A stretch of 64,000 bases of DNA. Source: an uncultured Alphaproteobacteria bacterium (lineage in GTDB: Bacteria > Pseudomonadota > Alphaproteobacteria > HIMB59). The notes under the pieces are model-generated. The model did no database searches, had not been told where the DNA came from, and was given only the letters and a program-made list of their open reading frames with translations. Positions 20,066-29,376 of this stretch are shown here, one piece after another. A program made the translations under genes and the position numbers. Where the stretch lies: the NCBI GenBank assembly GCA_902521155.1, contig CABYQR010000001.1, positions 1 to 64,000 on the forward strand. Direction: 5' to 3'. Position 1 is the stretch's first letter. Every line of letters begins with the position of its first letter.

Positions 20066-20929
20066 TTAAGAATTATATTCAGTTTTTTCCTTAATTATTC
20101 TTAGGGCCTCTAAAAGGTATACTCGGAAGAGTTCATGATTTTCACTCATAGGGAAGTGACCTATATCCTTCATCTCGATATATACACCTCCTTTGATTTG
20201 TCTTGCTGTATCTTCAGTTGCCTCAGGTGGTGTTAAGTAATCATAGTCACCCGTTAGCATAATAACAGGGCACTTATGGCCATCAATATTTTGCAGTTCA
20301 TCTCTTAAGTCGTGGTCAACAGAATAAAAATGGAGATCTCCTTTAAAAGCCTCTGAGCCCTGAGTGTAATAATGCCATGTAAGCCATCTGTCCATATCAG
20401 GAGATTGAGGGGCCATTAAATCCCATACTCCACTTCCACAAACTTGGGCTGCGTTAGCATGAGGATGTCTCCACCAATCAATATAAAAGCCTGGAGAATA
20501 ATGGGCTGCTTCGACTGGAATAACAGCTTTAAATTTATTTGGGTATTTTAATGCGAGCTGGAGAGCAACATTTCCACCAAAAGAAGACCCCATAAATATA
20601 GGGTTATCTAGATCTAAAGCCTTACAAAGTTCTAATATAAAATTACAATAGTGTTCTGCTGTAAGCTTATATTCTTCTTTCCACCACTCAGTATTATGAG
20701 CGGGGTCTGATTTACCATGCCTTGGAAGGTCGTATGCTATAACTTGGTAGTTTTGAGTAATTTCATCATCCTCTAGTAATCCTCTCCATTGGTGATTGTG
20801 GCAACCGGCAGTATGCTGACAAACTAAAGGAGTACCTTTTCCATTTGAAAGATAAAATACTTTATATTGCTGTCCATCAACTTCTATTGTTACGTATCTA
20901 CCGATGGGGTCGTGATGTTTAACTGCCAT
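20066..20929 (-). CDS. Alpha/beta hydrolase
   Basis: Nucleophile elbow GSSFGG, YDLPRHGKSD, C-terminal DIGHFPMSE. Confidence 0.9.
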   Translation of the reverse strand: MAVKHHDPIGRYVTIEVDGQQYKVFYLSNGKGTPLVCQHTAGCHNHQWRGLLEDDEITQNYQVIAYDLPRHGKSDPAHNTEWWKEEYKLTAEHYCNFILELCKALDLDNPIFMGSSFGGNVALQLALKYPNKFKAVIPVEAAHYSPGFYIDWWRHPHANAAQVCGSGVWDLMAPQSPDMDRWLTWHYYTQGSEAFKGDLHFYSVDHDLRDELQNIDGHKCPVIMLTGDYDYLTPPEATEDTARQIKGGVYIEMKDIGHFPMSENHELFRVYLLEALRIIKEKTEYNS

Positions 20930-20957
20930 TAAAAAGTCTCCTTAGAATATATAATCA

Positions 20958-21347
20958 TTAAACTGGAACTCCTGATTTTCTGAGAAGCTCAAATTGTACA
21001 ACAAAGTTTCTGATATTTTGCATCAATATAAGATGATTGCCTTCAATTAAAAGATCTCTTCTAAAAGAAGCTGCATAGATACCATGATACATTGGTTTTG
21101 GAATAGGCCTTGCAAATTCCCTCCATGTTTTTTCAGATGCTCTTAAAGCAAAGTCATAAGGATCTAATCCCCCAGGGCTAGTATTAATGTTCTTAACTTT
21201 ACCATCATGCATTTCAATTATGACTTTGACACTTTCCATATCAAATAGAAATGAACAGGTGTAATATTTAGCCATAGCTTTAATGGTTTCGTCACTTTCA
21301 GTGAGGTCCTTAAATTTCTTAGCCCAAGATTTTATATCTATACTCAT
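20958..21347 (-). CDS. SCP2 sterol-binding-like domain protein
   Basis: SFLFDMESVKVIIEMHDGKV...DFALRASEKTWREF...DLLIEGNHLILMQNIRNFVVQFELLR pattern resembles SCP2 fold proteins. Confidence 0.5.
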   Translation of the reverse strand: MSIDIKSWAKKFKDLTESDETIKAMAKYYTCSFLFDMESVKVIIEMHDGKVKNINTSPGGLDPYDFALRASEKTWREFARPIPKPMYHGIYAASFRRDLLIEGNHLILMQNIRNFVVQFELLRKSGVPV

Positions 21348-21357
21348 ATCTTATACC

Positions 21358-23343
21358 TTATTTCTTTTTTGGATTTTTTTTTGTATCTTCGTCAAATCTC
21401 ATATGTTTATCTTTTTTAGGATCTTCGTAGTCTCCTAAAATATTTCTTATATTACTGGCTTCCCCAGGGGACATCCCGATTTCTTTTAGTAAACTATCTA
21501 AGAAAGGTTGTTGAGCTCTATATCTTAAAGCTGAGTTAACTACGTTATCTGCAAGAGAGCCTTTTTTGGAGTCTCCACCATAACTTGCCGAAGAACCTTC
21601 TGATCCGGTTCCATCGCCTGAAGATCCACCTTGGCTAAAACCAGGTAAGCCGTTAACATCTACAACTTTGATAGAGTCGATATTCTGCATTGGCTTGACC
21701 CACTCTCTAATAATGCCTTCGATTTTTTCTGCTAATTTTAATCTTAATGCACTTCTTCTACTTGCATCACTTCTTAAGTTTTCAGCTTCATTAAGGGCTT
21801 TTTTGCCAGAAGCTTCAATCTCATATCTTATTTTAGCAGCCATAGCAGCCAGTTTTTCTCTTTCAGCATTCTTACTAGCATCAATTACTCCAAGAGCTTT
21901 TGCTTTTTCAGCTTGTTCGATATCTCTAATAGAATTAACTTTTTCCTCTGCCTCTACAGCCTTCGCTCGAGCAACCTCTTCTTCCATTTTAGTTTTTAAG
22001 ACATTTTTAGACTTTTCGAGAACCTCTTGTTGTTTTTGCTTCTCTTCAATTTCAATTCTCTTAGCTTTTTCAATATCTAAAACTCTAGTTTCCTGTTCAG
22101 CAGCAATTTTAAAAGAGTCAACATTTTTTTGTTGAGCAGTTTTTGCGTTTTTAATTTGCTCTTCTGCCATAATGTAAGCCTCTTCAGACTCATATCTCTT
22201 TCTGGCTTCTTCTTTTGCTGTTTGAGCTTTTTCTTCAGCTAGTTTTATGTCAACAGATCTTTGTTTTTCCAAACGGCTAAATTCGACATCACGCTCTAAC
22301 TCAAGAATTGATTTTTCAGTATCAACGTCTCTTTGTTTTATTTCAATATCGGTTTGTTTCCTAAATTCGTTTTGTTCTTTTCTTCTTTTTTCAATTTCTT
22401 GAATAAGTTTTGTTTCTTGAATACTTTTTTCCATTTCGACAAAATCTTTTTTACCTATTCTTGCAATTTCAATATCCTTTTGAGAAGATATTTCAGCTAA
22501 CTCAGACTCTTTTTCTTTTTCAGATTTTGTTTTTATAGTTTCAGTGTTTTCAATAGCTCTTTGTTGTTCAATTTCTCTTTTTTGCTGATACTTAGAAAAT
22601 TCTTCTTCTTTCTCTATTTCGAGTGTTTGTTTAATAGATTGAAGGTTTTTATTTCTAATACTAACTTCAGTATCTTTTTCAATATCATTTCTTTTTTTCT
22701 TTCTGGATTGAGTAAACTCTGTGATTTGCGTTAATCCTTCAGCATCGAAAGTGTTAGATGGGTCAAAAACATTTACAGGTGCTTGGTTCAGAGAGGTTAA
22801 GGAAACTGTCTCAAGTTCTAAACCTGTATGCTTAATAGCTTCTTCAACGTGAGCTGCTACTTTTTTAATATATTCTGATCTATTTTCCTGAATTTCATCT
22901 AAGCTCATTTTAGCAGCCACTACGCCTAAACCATCAACAAATCTACCTTGAACTAGTTCTTTCAAACTATCCGGTTCTAAGGTTCTGTTTCCAAGTGTTT
23001 GTGCTGCTATAGAAACAGCCTCTTTATTAGGGGCAACCCTAACATAGAATTCTGCTGTGACTTCAGCTCTCATCCTATTCATTGTAATAAAAGACTTATT
23101 TCCATTTCTTTGAACTTCAATACTCAAGGTCTTCATTCCGACAGAAGTAATATTGTGAACAATAGGTAATACAAAAGCACCGCCACTAATTACGACTTGC
23201 TCGCCACCCATTCCAGTTCTAACAAATGCTACTTCTTTAGAGGATCTTCTGTATAACCAATGAAGTAAGTAAACGATAATAGCTATAGCTAAAGCTATTA
23301 AAATAATGACTGCAATTATGTCTGCTCCGCTTGTAATGTTCAT
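21358..23343 (-). CDS. Flotillin/YqiK-like SPFH-domain membrane scaffold protein
   Basis: N-terminal TM, SPFH region (VVISGGAFVLPIVHNITSVGMKTLSIEV...), about 300-residue charged coiled-coil, C-terminal oligomerisation-like tail. Confidence 0.88.
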   Translation of the reverse strand: MNITSGADIIAVIILIALAIAIIVYLLHWLYRRSSKEVAFVRTGMGGEQVVISGGAFVLPIVHNITSVGMKTLSIEVQRNGNKSFITMNRMRAEVTAEFYVRVAPNKEAVSIAAQTLGNRTLEPDSLKELVQGRFVDGLGVVAAKMSLDEIQENRSEYIKKVAAHVEEAIKHTGLELETVSLTSLNQAPVNVFDPSNTFDAEGLTQITEFTQSRKKKRNDIEKDTEVSIRNKNLQSIKQTLEIEKEEEFSKYQQKREIEQQRAIENTETIKTKSEKEKESELAEISSQKDIEIARIGKKDFVEMEKSIQETKLIQEIEKRRKEQNEFRKQTDIEIKQRDVDTEKSILELERDVEFSRLEKQRSVDIKLAEEKAQTAKEEARKRYESEEAYIMAEEQIKNAKTAQQKNVDSFKIAAEQETRVLDIEKAKRIEIEEKQKQQEVLEKSKNVLKTKMEEEVARAKAVEAEEKVNSIRDIEQAEKAKALGVIDASKNAEREKLAAMAAKIRYEIEASGKKALNEAENLRSDASRRSALRLKLAEKIEGIIREWVKPMQNIDSIKVVDVNGLPGFSQGGSSGDGTGSEGSSASYGGDSKKGSLADNVVNSALRYRAQQPFLDSLLKEIGMSPGEASNIRNILGDYEDPKKDKHMRFDEDTKKNPKKK

Positions 23344-23373
23344 ACCTATTTATCACCTCCTAGATTGATTTTT

Positions 23374-24072
23374 TTAAGCATTAGCTCTTGTGTCCTGTGT
23401 TGCTGCCTTATAGATAATCAATCCAAAGACAATTTTATTTAAAAAATCTGCTAAATTATAAATTATATTAACACTGTTTGGGTCTATACCTCCACCCAGA
23501 TGCTCTATAAAATATCCCATAGGATATATAGCCCATCCAATAGTCAGTATTAATCTGTTTGAGAAAAAAGCCATTTGGATATTTTCGTTACCACATTTTG
23601 CATTTGCTCTTCCAGCTTCTCCAACATAAAGCTCTCCAAGAACGTAAAGCCATCCAACTAATCCAACAATGAAACCTAGTGTTTTGCTCATATATCCAGC
23701 AGCACCTAAAAATTCAGCTACGATAAAAACTAATGTTCCAACTAAAAGCCTCCAAAACATTCCTTGTTTGACTTTCACTACTGAAGTCAGCATTGCGTAA
23801 AAAATTAATACCTGCATTGGAAAGTTTAAAAACCAATCTACATATCTCAAAATAGTTGGGGCTGTTCCACTAACGACCCATAAATTTTTAATGAAAAAGT
23901 AGTGAATTGAAGACATAAGGCAGACAACCGCAATCATTGTCATTGGGGTATGCCATCGGACACTAACTTTACTTCTTTCAAAAAAGAAGAATAAGGTTGC
24001 ACCAATCATAGCAACTGAAATTAACCAGAAAGATCCTCCTACGATATCGTAGGGTAATAACATTTTATTCAT
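23374..24072 (-). CDS. Microbial (proteorhodopsin-like) rhodopsin with non-canonical D-N-I motif
   Basis: Seven TMs; LRYVDW (helix C), GWAIYPMGYF, YNLADFLNKIVFGLII with retinal Lys213; H57 equivalent of PR H75; N83, Q87, I90 at PR 101/105/108. Confidence 0.95.
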   Translation of the reverse strand: MNKMLLPYDIVGGSFWLISVAMIGATLFFFFERSKVSVRWHTPMTMIAVVCLMSSIHYFFIKNLWVVSGTAPTILRYVDWFLNFPMQVLIFYAMLTSVVKVKQGMFWRLLVGTLVFIVAEFLGAAGYMSKTLGFIVGLVGWLYVLGELYVGEAGRANAKCGNENIQMAFFSNRLILTIGWAIYPMGYFIEHLGGGIDPNSVNIIYNLADFLNKIVFGLIIYKAATQDTRANA

Positions 24073-24200
24073 TTTACCTTACTTATTCCTCTTGCATTAA
24101 ATATATTACCTAAAACAATAGCATTATAAGTTTTTGTTTCAGCAAATGAAACGAATATTCCCTCTGTCTTATATATATGTGTAAAAAAACTGTTGATCAT
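24069..24200 (-). CDS. Unlisted 43-aa small protein between ABC permease and rhodopsin
   Basis: Manual translation: MINSFFTHIYKTEGIFVSFAETKTYNAIVLGNIFNARGISKVK*; start overlaps the permease stop (ATGA) and stop overlaps the rhodopsin start (ATGA). Confidence 0.65.
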   Translation of the reverse strand: MINSFFTHIYKTEGIFVSFAETKTYNAIVLGNIFNARGISKVK

Positions 24201-25588
24201 ATTTGCTCTCTTATATGAGGGGCTCGAGAATAAAGCGCCACTAGCGGAAGAATCAATAAGCCAAAAATAAATTGCTGTCCCTCAAAACTTAAACCAAGAC
24301 CTGCAAGAAATGTACTTATAACTTGAAGGGCTAAACAGCCTATAACGGTATATCCATATCCTCCATATCCTCCTAATAAAGAAGTGCCACCAACTGCTAC
24401 TGCTGCAACTGTTAAAAATAGGTATTGGTCACCTACTCCAATAAAACCTCCTCCACTCCATCCTAAAAGCATGGCTCCGGTGGCCGCTGATGTAAAACCG
24501 CTAATAACAAAAACTCCTACCCAATAAACTCTCTCAGATATTGATAATCTATCAGCTGAAAGTCTTTTACCTCCAACAGCATATAAGTTTCTTCCCCATT
24601 TAGTATGTCTCATGCCAACAATCAATACGATGGAAGCAAGAATCCAAATTAAAATGACAGGTGGTATTGGAAGACCAAAAAATTTTCCATTTAAGGATGC
24701 TAGATTTTTTAACCAATCTGGGACAACTCCGAAAACTGTACCACCGGTAACAGTTGGTAGAGAAACTAAAATTTGAACTCCTCCCACACACATAAAACCT
24801 ACACCCAGGGTAACAATGAGCGCCTGTCCTTGGAGGTTAAAACTTATTAGTCCATTAAACAAACCGACAAGAATTCCAAAGACTAAAATAACTATGAAAG
24901 CTAGCCAAGGGGGAACACCCAGAGAAATCATTGACATTAAACCTAAGTTCGATGAGCCAATTAAAAAGGGAATAGAAAGATCAAGACCTCCAAGCATCAC
25001 AACAAGTGTTTGTCCTATTGTGGCAAGACCTAAGAAAGATGCAAAGACCAACATTGATTTTATATTTTGAATAGACAAGAAACCATCAATTGAAACTGAA
25101 CCTATAATAAAAAGACCTATCAACACTGATACACCTATGATGACACTTCTATTTATGTTTAAGAATTTATAGGCAACAAAGGCAAGTATTAAAAAACCTA
25201 AAAAAATTATTGCTGATACAACTGTTCTTCCGGAAAAGAATCCTGGAACTAGAAAACATAATAGAATGAATAATGCTAATAAAAGGAGAAATCCTGTGAC
25301 AGCAATCCAATTTCGAGAGATTAATTCCCAGAATAAGCTTCTTTTAGCAGATTCTTCAATTGCATCAATTTGCTCTGAGATATCTTTTTTTTCAGATAAC
25401 TTATAGGACCACTTAATGGAGAAATGATGCCAACCCCATAGGACTAATGCCGTGACCGCAACGGAGTAGAATGCAACCTGTATCCAGTCAGTTCTATCGA
25501 CATACCCTAATACGGCCGTCCCAATTCCTGCAGCCACCGCAAAGAAAATTCCTAAACCCTTAGAAAAATTAAATATTCTTTTTTCCAT
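24197..25588 (-). CDS. Ribose-type ABC transporter permease with N-terminal extension
   Basis: BPD_transp_2 features (GGLDLSIPFLIGSSNLGLM, GQALIVTLGVGFMCVGGV, AVAVGGTSLLGGYGGYGYTVIG), 463 aa. Confidence 0.9.
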   Translation of the reverse strand: MEKRIFNFSKGLGIFFAVAAGIGTAVLGYVDRTDWIQVAFYSVAVTALVLWGWHHFSIKWSYKLSEKKDISEQIDAIEESAKRSLFWELISRNWIAVTGFLLLLALFILLCFLVPGFFSGRTVVSAIIFLGFLILAFVAYKFLNINRSVIIGVSVLIGLFIIGSVSIDGFLSIQNIKSMLVFASFLGLATIGQTLVVMLGGLDLSIPFLIGSSNLGLMSMISLGVPPWLAFIVILVFGILVGLFNGLISFNLQGQALIVTLGVGFMCVGGVQILVSLPTVTGGTVFGVVPDWLKNLASLNGKFFGLPIPPVILIWILASIVLIVGMRHTKWGRNLYAVGGKRLSADRLSISERVYWVGVFVISGFTSAATGAMLLGWSGGGFIGVGDQYLFLTVAAVAVGGTSLLGGYGGYGYTVIGCLALQVISTFLAGLGLSFEGQQFIFGLLILPLVALYSRAPHIREQI

Positions 25589-25593
25589 ATTCT

Positions 25594-27864
25594 TTAGTTT
25601 TCCCTATCCTCTGTTAGGCCTCCCCATTTTTCAAGCCCTTCCTGAGATTTAAGCTTCACTTTATAAACACTAAATGCCTGCCATACTAAAGGAGCAGATA
25701 AGATACCTGCGGAAGTAATTAAGAGCATTTTCCAAAATGGATAACCAACTCCATAAAATAAAGCTGACCAAGTAAGAGCCGCTATGCTTAATAAGGGTAT
25801 GTATGACTTAAATCTAGCATAAGTAACTCTTCCTTGCAGGGTCAGGTAAGTAAAAAATTGGAACACAAAAATTGCAAATATGATTAAACCTGTTTCCTTG
25901 AGGAAAGTAATATTTTCTCCTAAGAAATCTCCTCTTACAGGCCTACTATAGGCAACTGATGAGGTATCACCAATATTAAGTTCTGTTATAATAGGAGTGA
26001 AATATTTTGAACCATCATCTGATATAATTGTACCTGAAGGAGATGCTAAAAAATAAACTCCTAAAATTGCTAGTATTCCTAAGAATACAATAAATATATT
26101 ATTTAAATTAACCTGAGTTAATAATGTCGGAGCTGTAAGAAGAAATAATAAAAGACATATAAGAATAACCGCATATCCATCTATCCCAAAGAAACTTTGT
26201 CTATTAGCTTCAACACCATAATATGCGACACCAGCAAAAACAATAATTGAAACTACGATTGCAAAGAGAACTAACGTTTGAGTTTTTATTTCTTTTCTAA
26301 ACTTTGGTAAGGCAATGATAACAATAGCTGAGGTGAAAAATACTATTCCTGCAAGTGTTGCTATTGCATAGGTAATGCCTACTAAAAAGCTTGAGGAAGT
26401 AAAGTCAGGTAATCCAGATCCAATTCTTAAATAATCTGATGAAAAATACTGTGGTGCGTAATTTAAGATATACTGTAAGTTGGATCCTAGGTCTTGATTA
26501 ACAAAGTTAACAGCTCTAGTTCCGCTAAAGACACATCCAAAAAATATTACAATTGATGCAATTATAAAAGAAACTGTGGGTGCATCTCTATGCTTGACCA
26601 AAAGGTAAATAAGGTAAATTAAAGAGGCAATTCCTATAGCAATAAACAACCATACTGTCGAGTTACCTCCTTCTGCACATGCTTTACCTGTGATTAAACA
26701 ATCACTGCCCGACTCGAGGGCTTTTTCAAAAATTTCTGCATCTTTTGACTTTCCGCCAAACCCGCCGACTGTTCCTCGCGTAACTTGATCAAATTTCATG
26801 TGAATTTGAACAGCAGCGGCACTCAACATACCTATTATAAAGAAAACAAAGACAGATAAATTTTTTAAAGCTTTTTGGATGTAAGGAAGGGCAATTAGTA
26901 TTAATAGCGAGGCTACTAAAACAGCTCCGTAAGATAAATCTGTTACAAAACTTTGAAACCTTTCAAATCGAAAAGTAGATAATATAAAATTAATTAAATA
27001 GATATTGAGCGCTCCAAGGATTGCCCCGAAAGCACCTCCTCGACCCCCTACTAAACTAGAACCTCCAAGCACTAATGCTGTTATTGCCATAAGTGTATAT
27101 GTTGTGCCTTGGGTAGGATCACCTGAACCAATCAAACCGGTAAAAGCAATGGCTGCAAGAGCTGCGTATACGCCACCTATTATATGAGCACCAATTCTAA
27201 CTAAATAAATTCTAACACCACTGGTATAAGCTGATTTTTCATCAGAGCCCATTAACTTTAAATGTTGCCAGAATGCTGTATGTGTTAGCGCATACCAAAT
27301 TAATGTTGAGAATATGAGGAGTATGAGAACAGGTTGTATAATTTCAGTTCCAGCACTCCAAGATAACATCCAGTCAGGAGCCCTTCCCCCTGGTCTGGGT
27401 AAAATTACTAGATTTATCCCAGAAAAAGCCAAAAACATACTTAATGCAACGATAATGGGTTGGACACGAACAAATAAAACGATCAAGGCGTATAAGAATT
27501 GATAAATAACTCCAATTGCAATAGCACAAACAAAGTATGCAACGGGCGATTGAATATACCCCGCTCCATATAATTGGATTGTGGTTACATTTATAAAACC
27601 GATCAAGGGACCCATTGATAAGTCCACTGTTACTCGGCCTGCAAGAGCTAATACGGTAAGTGCATACGTAGCTAGTATTAAAGGTGTAGAGACCATTATG
27701 GCAGTTCCTATTCCAGAAGGAGATATAATTTGAGGACCTCTTATAAGAGCAAAAATAATTAAAGCAAAAAATATGAAGATAGGAACGATTAAATACTTTG
27801 AAGATTGAGGGTCAGAGCCAGAGATTTGTGAAGGCTTGATAATATTTATGATTTGAGAAACCAT
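25594..27864 (-). CDS. Ribose-type ABC transporter permease with large extra C-terminal multi-TM region
   Basis: N-terminal ~330 aa typical (VTVDLSMGPLIGF, GVRIYLVRIGAHIIGGVYAALAAI, LVLGGSSLVGGRGGAFGAILGAL); ~420 aa additional hydrophobic segments. Confidence 0.88.
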   Translation of the reverse strand: MVSQIINIIKPSQISGSDPQSSKYLIVPIFIFFALIIFALIRGPQIISPSGIGTAIMVSTPLILATYALTVLALAGRVTVDLSMGPLIGFINVTTIQLYGAGYIQSPVAYFVCAIAIGVIYQFLYALIVLFVRVQPIIVALSMFLAFSGINLVILPRPGGRAPDWMLSWSAGTEIIQPVLILLIFSTLIWYALTHTAFWQHLKLMGSDEKSAYTSGVRIYLVRIGAHIIGGVYAALAAIAFTGLIGSGDPTQGTTYTLMAITALVLGGSSLVGGRGGAFGAILGALNIYLINFILSTFRFERFQSFVTDLSYGAVLVASLLILIALPYIQKALKNLSVFVFFIIGMLSAAAVQIHMKFDQVTRGTVGGFGGKSKDAEIFEKALESGSDCLITGKACAEGGNSTVWLFIAIGIASLIYLIYLLVKHRDAPTVSFIIASIVIFFGCVFSGTRAVNFVNQDLGSNLQYILNYAPQYFSSDYLRIGSGLPDFTSSSFLVGITYAIATLAGIVFFTSAIVIIALPKFRKEIKTQTLVLFAIVVSIIVFAGVAYYGVEANRQSFFGIDGYAVILICLLLFLLTAPTLLTQVNLNNIFIVFLGILAILGVYFLASPSGTIISDDGSKYFTPIITELNIGDTSSVAYSRPVRGDFLGENITFLKETGLIIFAIFVFQFFTYLTLQGRVTYARFKSYIPLLSIAALTWSALFYGVGYPFWKMLLITSAGILSAPLVWQAFSVYKVKLKSQEGLEKWGGLTEDREN

Positions 27865-27867
27865 ATT

Positions 27868-29376
27868 TTAATCGAAGAATACTACTTTCATTTTTTCTCC
27901 ATTGTCTAAAGATCTAGATTCTTTTCTCATTATGCCTAATTTATCAGTTTCTGATATTTTAATTTTTTTGGGATCCACGCTATTTAAATTTTCTAAATTA
28001 TTATTAGGGGCAATATTGGAGATCAATAAATTTAAATTATTCTCAATGTATTTTGTATTATGATTGCCTTCTTGAAAGTTTTTGTCTTGCAAGAGTGAAA
28101 TTAAAAATGGGATATTCGTTTTAATACCTTTAATTTGAATTTTTTTTAAGTATGCAATTAATTTATCGATGGCATCCTCTCTAACTAAATCATGAGATAT
28201 AATTTTTCCAATCATGGGATCATAATAAAAACTTATTTCTTCATTTTCTTCAAAACCCCAATCAAGACGAATACCATTTGGAGGATCAGGGAATATCATC
28301 TTTGAAATTTTTCCAGGAGAAGGTAAAAAATTTTTTTCTGGATCCTCTGCATATACTCGACACTCTATTGCGTGGCCATAGCTAGAAATCTTTTCTTGAT
28401 TTAAAAATTTGATTTTTCTATTAAAAGCAAAATTTATTTGCATAGAAATTAAATCGTTATTTGTAACTAATTCTGTTACAGGGTGTTCTACTTGAATACG
28501 TGTATTCATTTCCAGAAAATAATATTTTTGTTCATCCATATCATAAATAAATTCAACTGTTCCTGCACCTTGGTAATTTACATAAGATGCTAATTTGATA
28601 GCCGATAAAGCCATATTATCTATAGTGTCTCTAGAGATTTTAGGTGCTGGAGACTCTTCAATTATTTTTTGATACCTTCGTTGCATTGAACAATCTCTCT
28701 CAAATAAATGAACAGAGCCCTTCTTACCAAAACCAAATACTTGGATTTCGATATGTCTGGCATTAGTAATAAATTTTTCTAAAAAAATACTCCCATCACC
28801 AAATGCTTTTTTGGCTAAGGTAGAAGTTTTTTCTATAGCTTTTTCTAAGTCTTCGTAGTTACTTACGATATTCATTCCAATGCCTCCACCACCGGCACTA
28901 GATTTTACTAAAATCGGAAATCCTATCTTTTCACATTCGGTTTTTAAATGTTGCTTACTCAATTTATCTATTTCATTAAGTCCAGGACAGATGGGAACAT
29001 TAGATTTAAGGGCTAGGTCTCTTGCAACATCTTTGTTTCCCATTGATCGAATAGTTTCTGGCTTAGGCCCAATCCATATAATTTGATTATCTATTACTTT
29101 TTGGGCAAATTGATCATTCTCGGATAAAAAACCAAAGCCTGGATGTATAGCATCTACTTTAGCCTCTATTGCAACTTTTATTATCTTGTCTGCATTAAGA
29201 TAGCTTTCTTGAGATTTACTTGGCCCGATATGAAAAGCCTCATCAGCCCTTTTAACATGCTTAGCATTTTTATCTGCATCTGAATAAACAGCTACAGATT
29301 TATATCCGAGTACCTTGCAGCTCTTGATAATCCTAATTGCGATTTCTCCTCGGTTAGCTATTAAAATTTTTTTCAT
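27868..29376 (-). CDS. Biotin carboxylase (AccC-like) subunit
   Basis: KKILIANRGEIAIRI, HPGFGFLSEN, SSAGGGGIGMNIV, ERDCSMQRRYQKIIEESP, EMNTRIQVEHPVTE. Confidence 0.95.
   Translation of the reverse strand: MKKILIANRGEIAIRIIKSCKVLGYKSVAVYSDADKNAKHVKRADEAFHIGPSKSQESYLNADKIIKVAIEAKVDAIHPGFGFLSENDQFAQKVIDNQIIWIGPKPETIRSMGNKDVARDLALKSNVPICPGLNEIDKLSKQHLKTECEKIGFPILVKSSAGGGGIGMNIVSNYEDLEKAIEKTSTLAKKAFGDGSIFLEKFITNARHIEIQVFGFGKKGSVHLFERDCSMQRRYQKIIEESPAPKISRDTIDNMALSAIKLASYVNYQGAGTVEFIYDMDEQKYYFLEMNTRIQVEHPVTELVTNNDLISMQINFAFNRKIKFLNQEKISSYGHAIECRVYAEDPEKNFLPSPGKISKMIFPDPPNGIRLDWGFEENEEISFYYDPMIGKIISHDLVREDAIDKLIAYLKKIQIKGIKTNIPFLISLLQDKNFQEGNHNTKYIENNLNLLISNIAPNNNLENLNSVDPKKIKISETDKLGIMRKESRSLDNGEKMKVVFFD

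Noticed and set aside
21668-22135. 155-aa plus-strand ORF opposite the flotillin gene
   Set aside because: Antisense shadow of the highly biased coiled-coil coding sequence (Ser/Phe/Leu-rich mirror of Lys/Glu codons); the minus-strand gene is clearly real.
22140-22700. Apparent repetitive sequence inside the flotillin gene
   Set aside because: Explained by a Lys/Glu/Gln-rich coiled-coil, not by a nucleotide repeat array or CRISPR.
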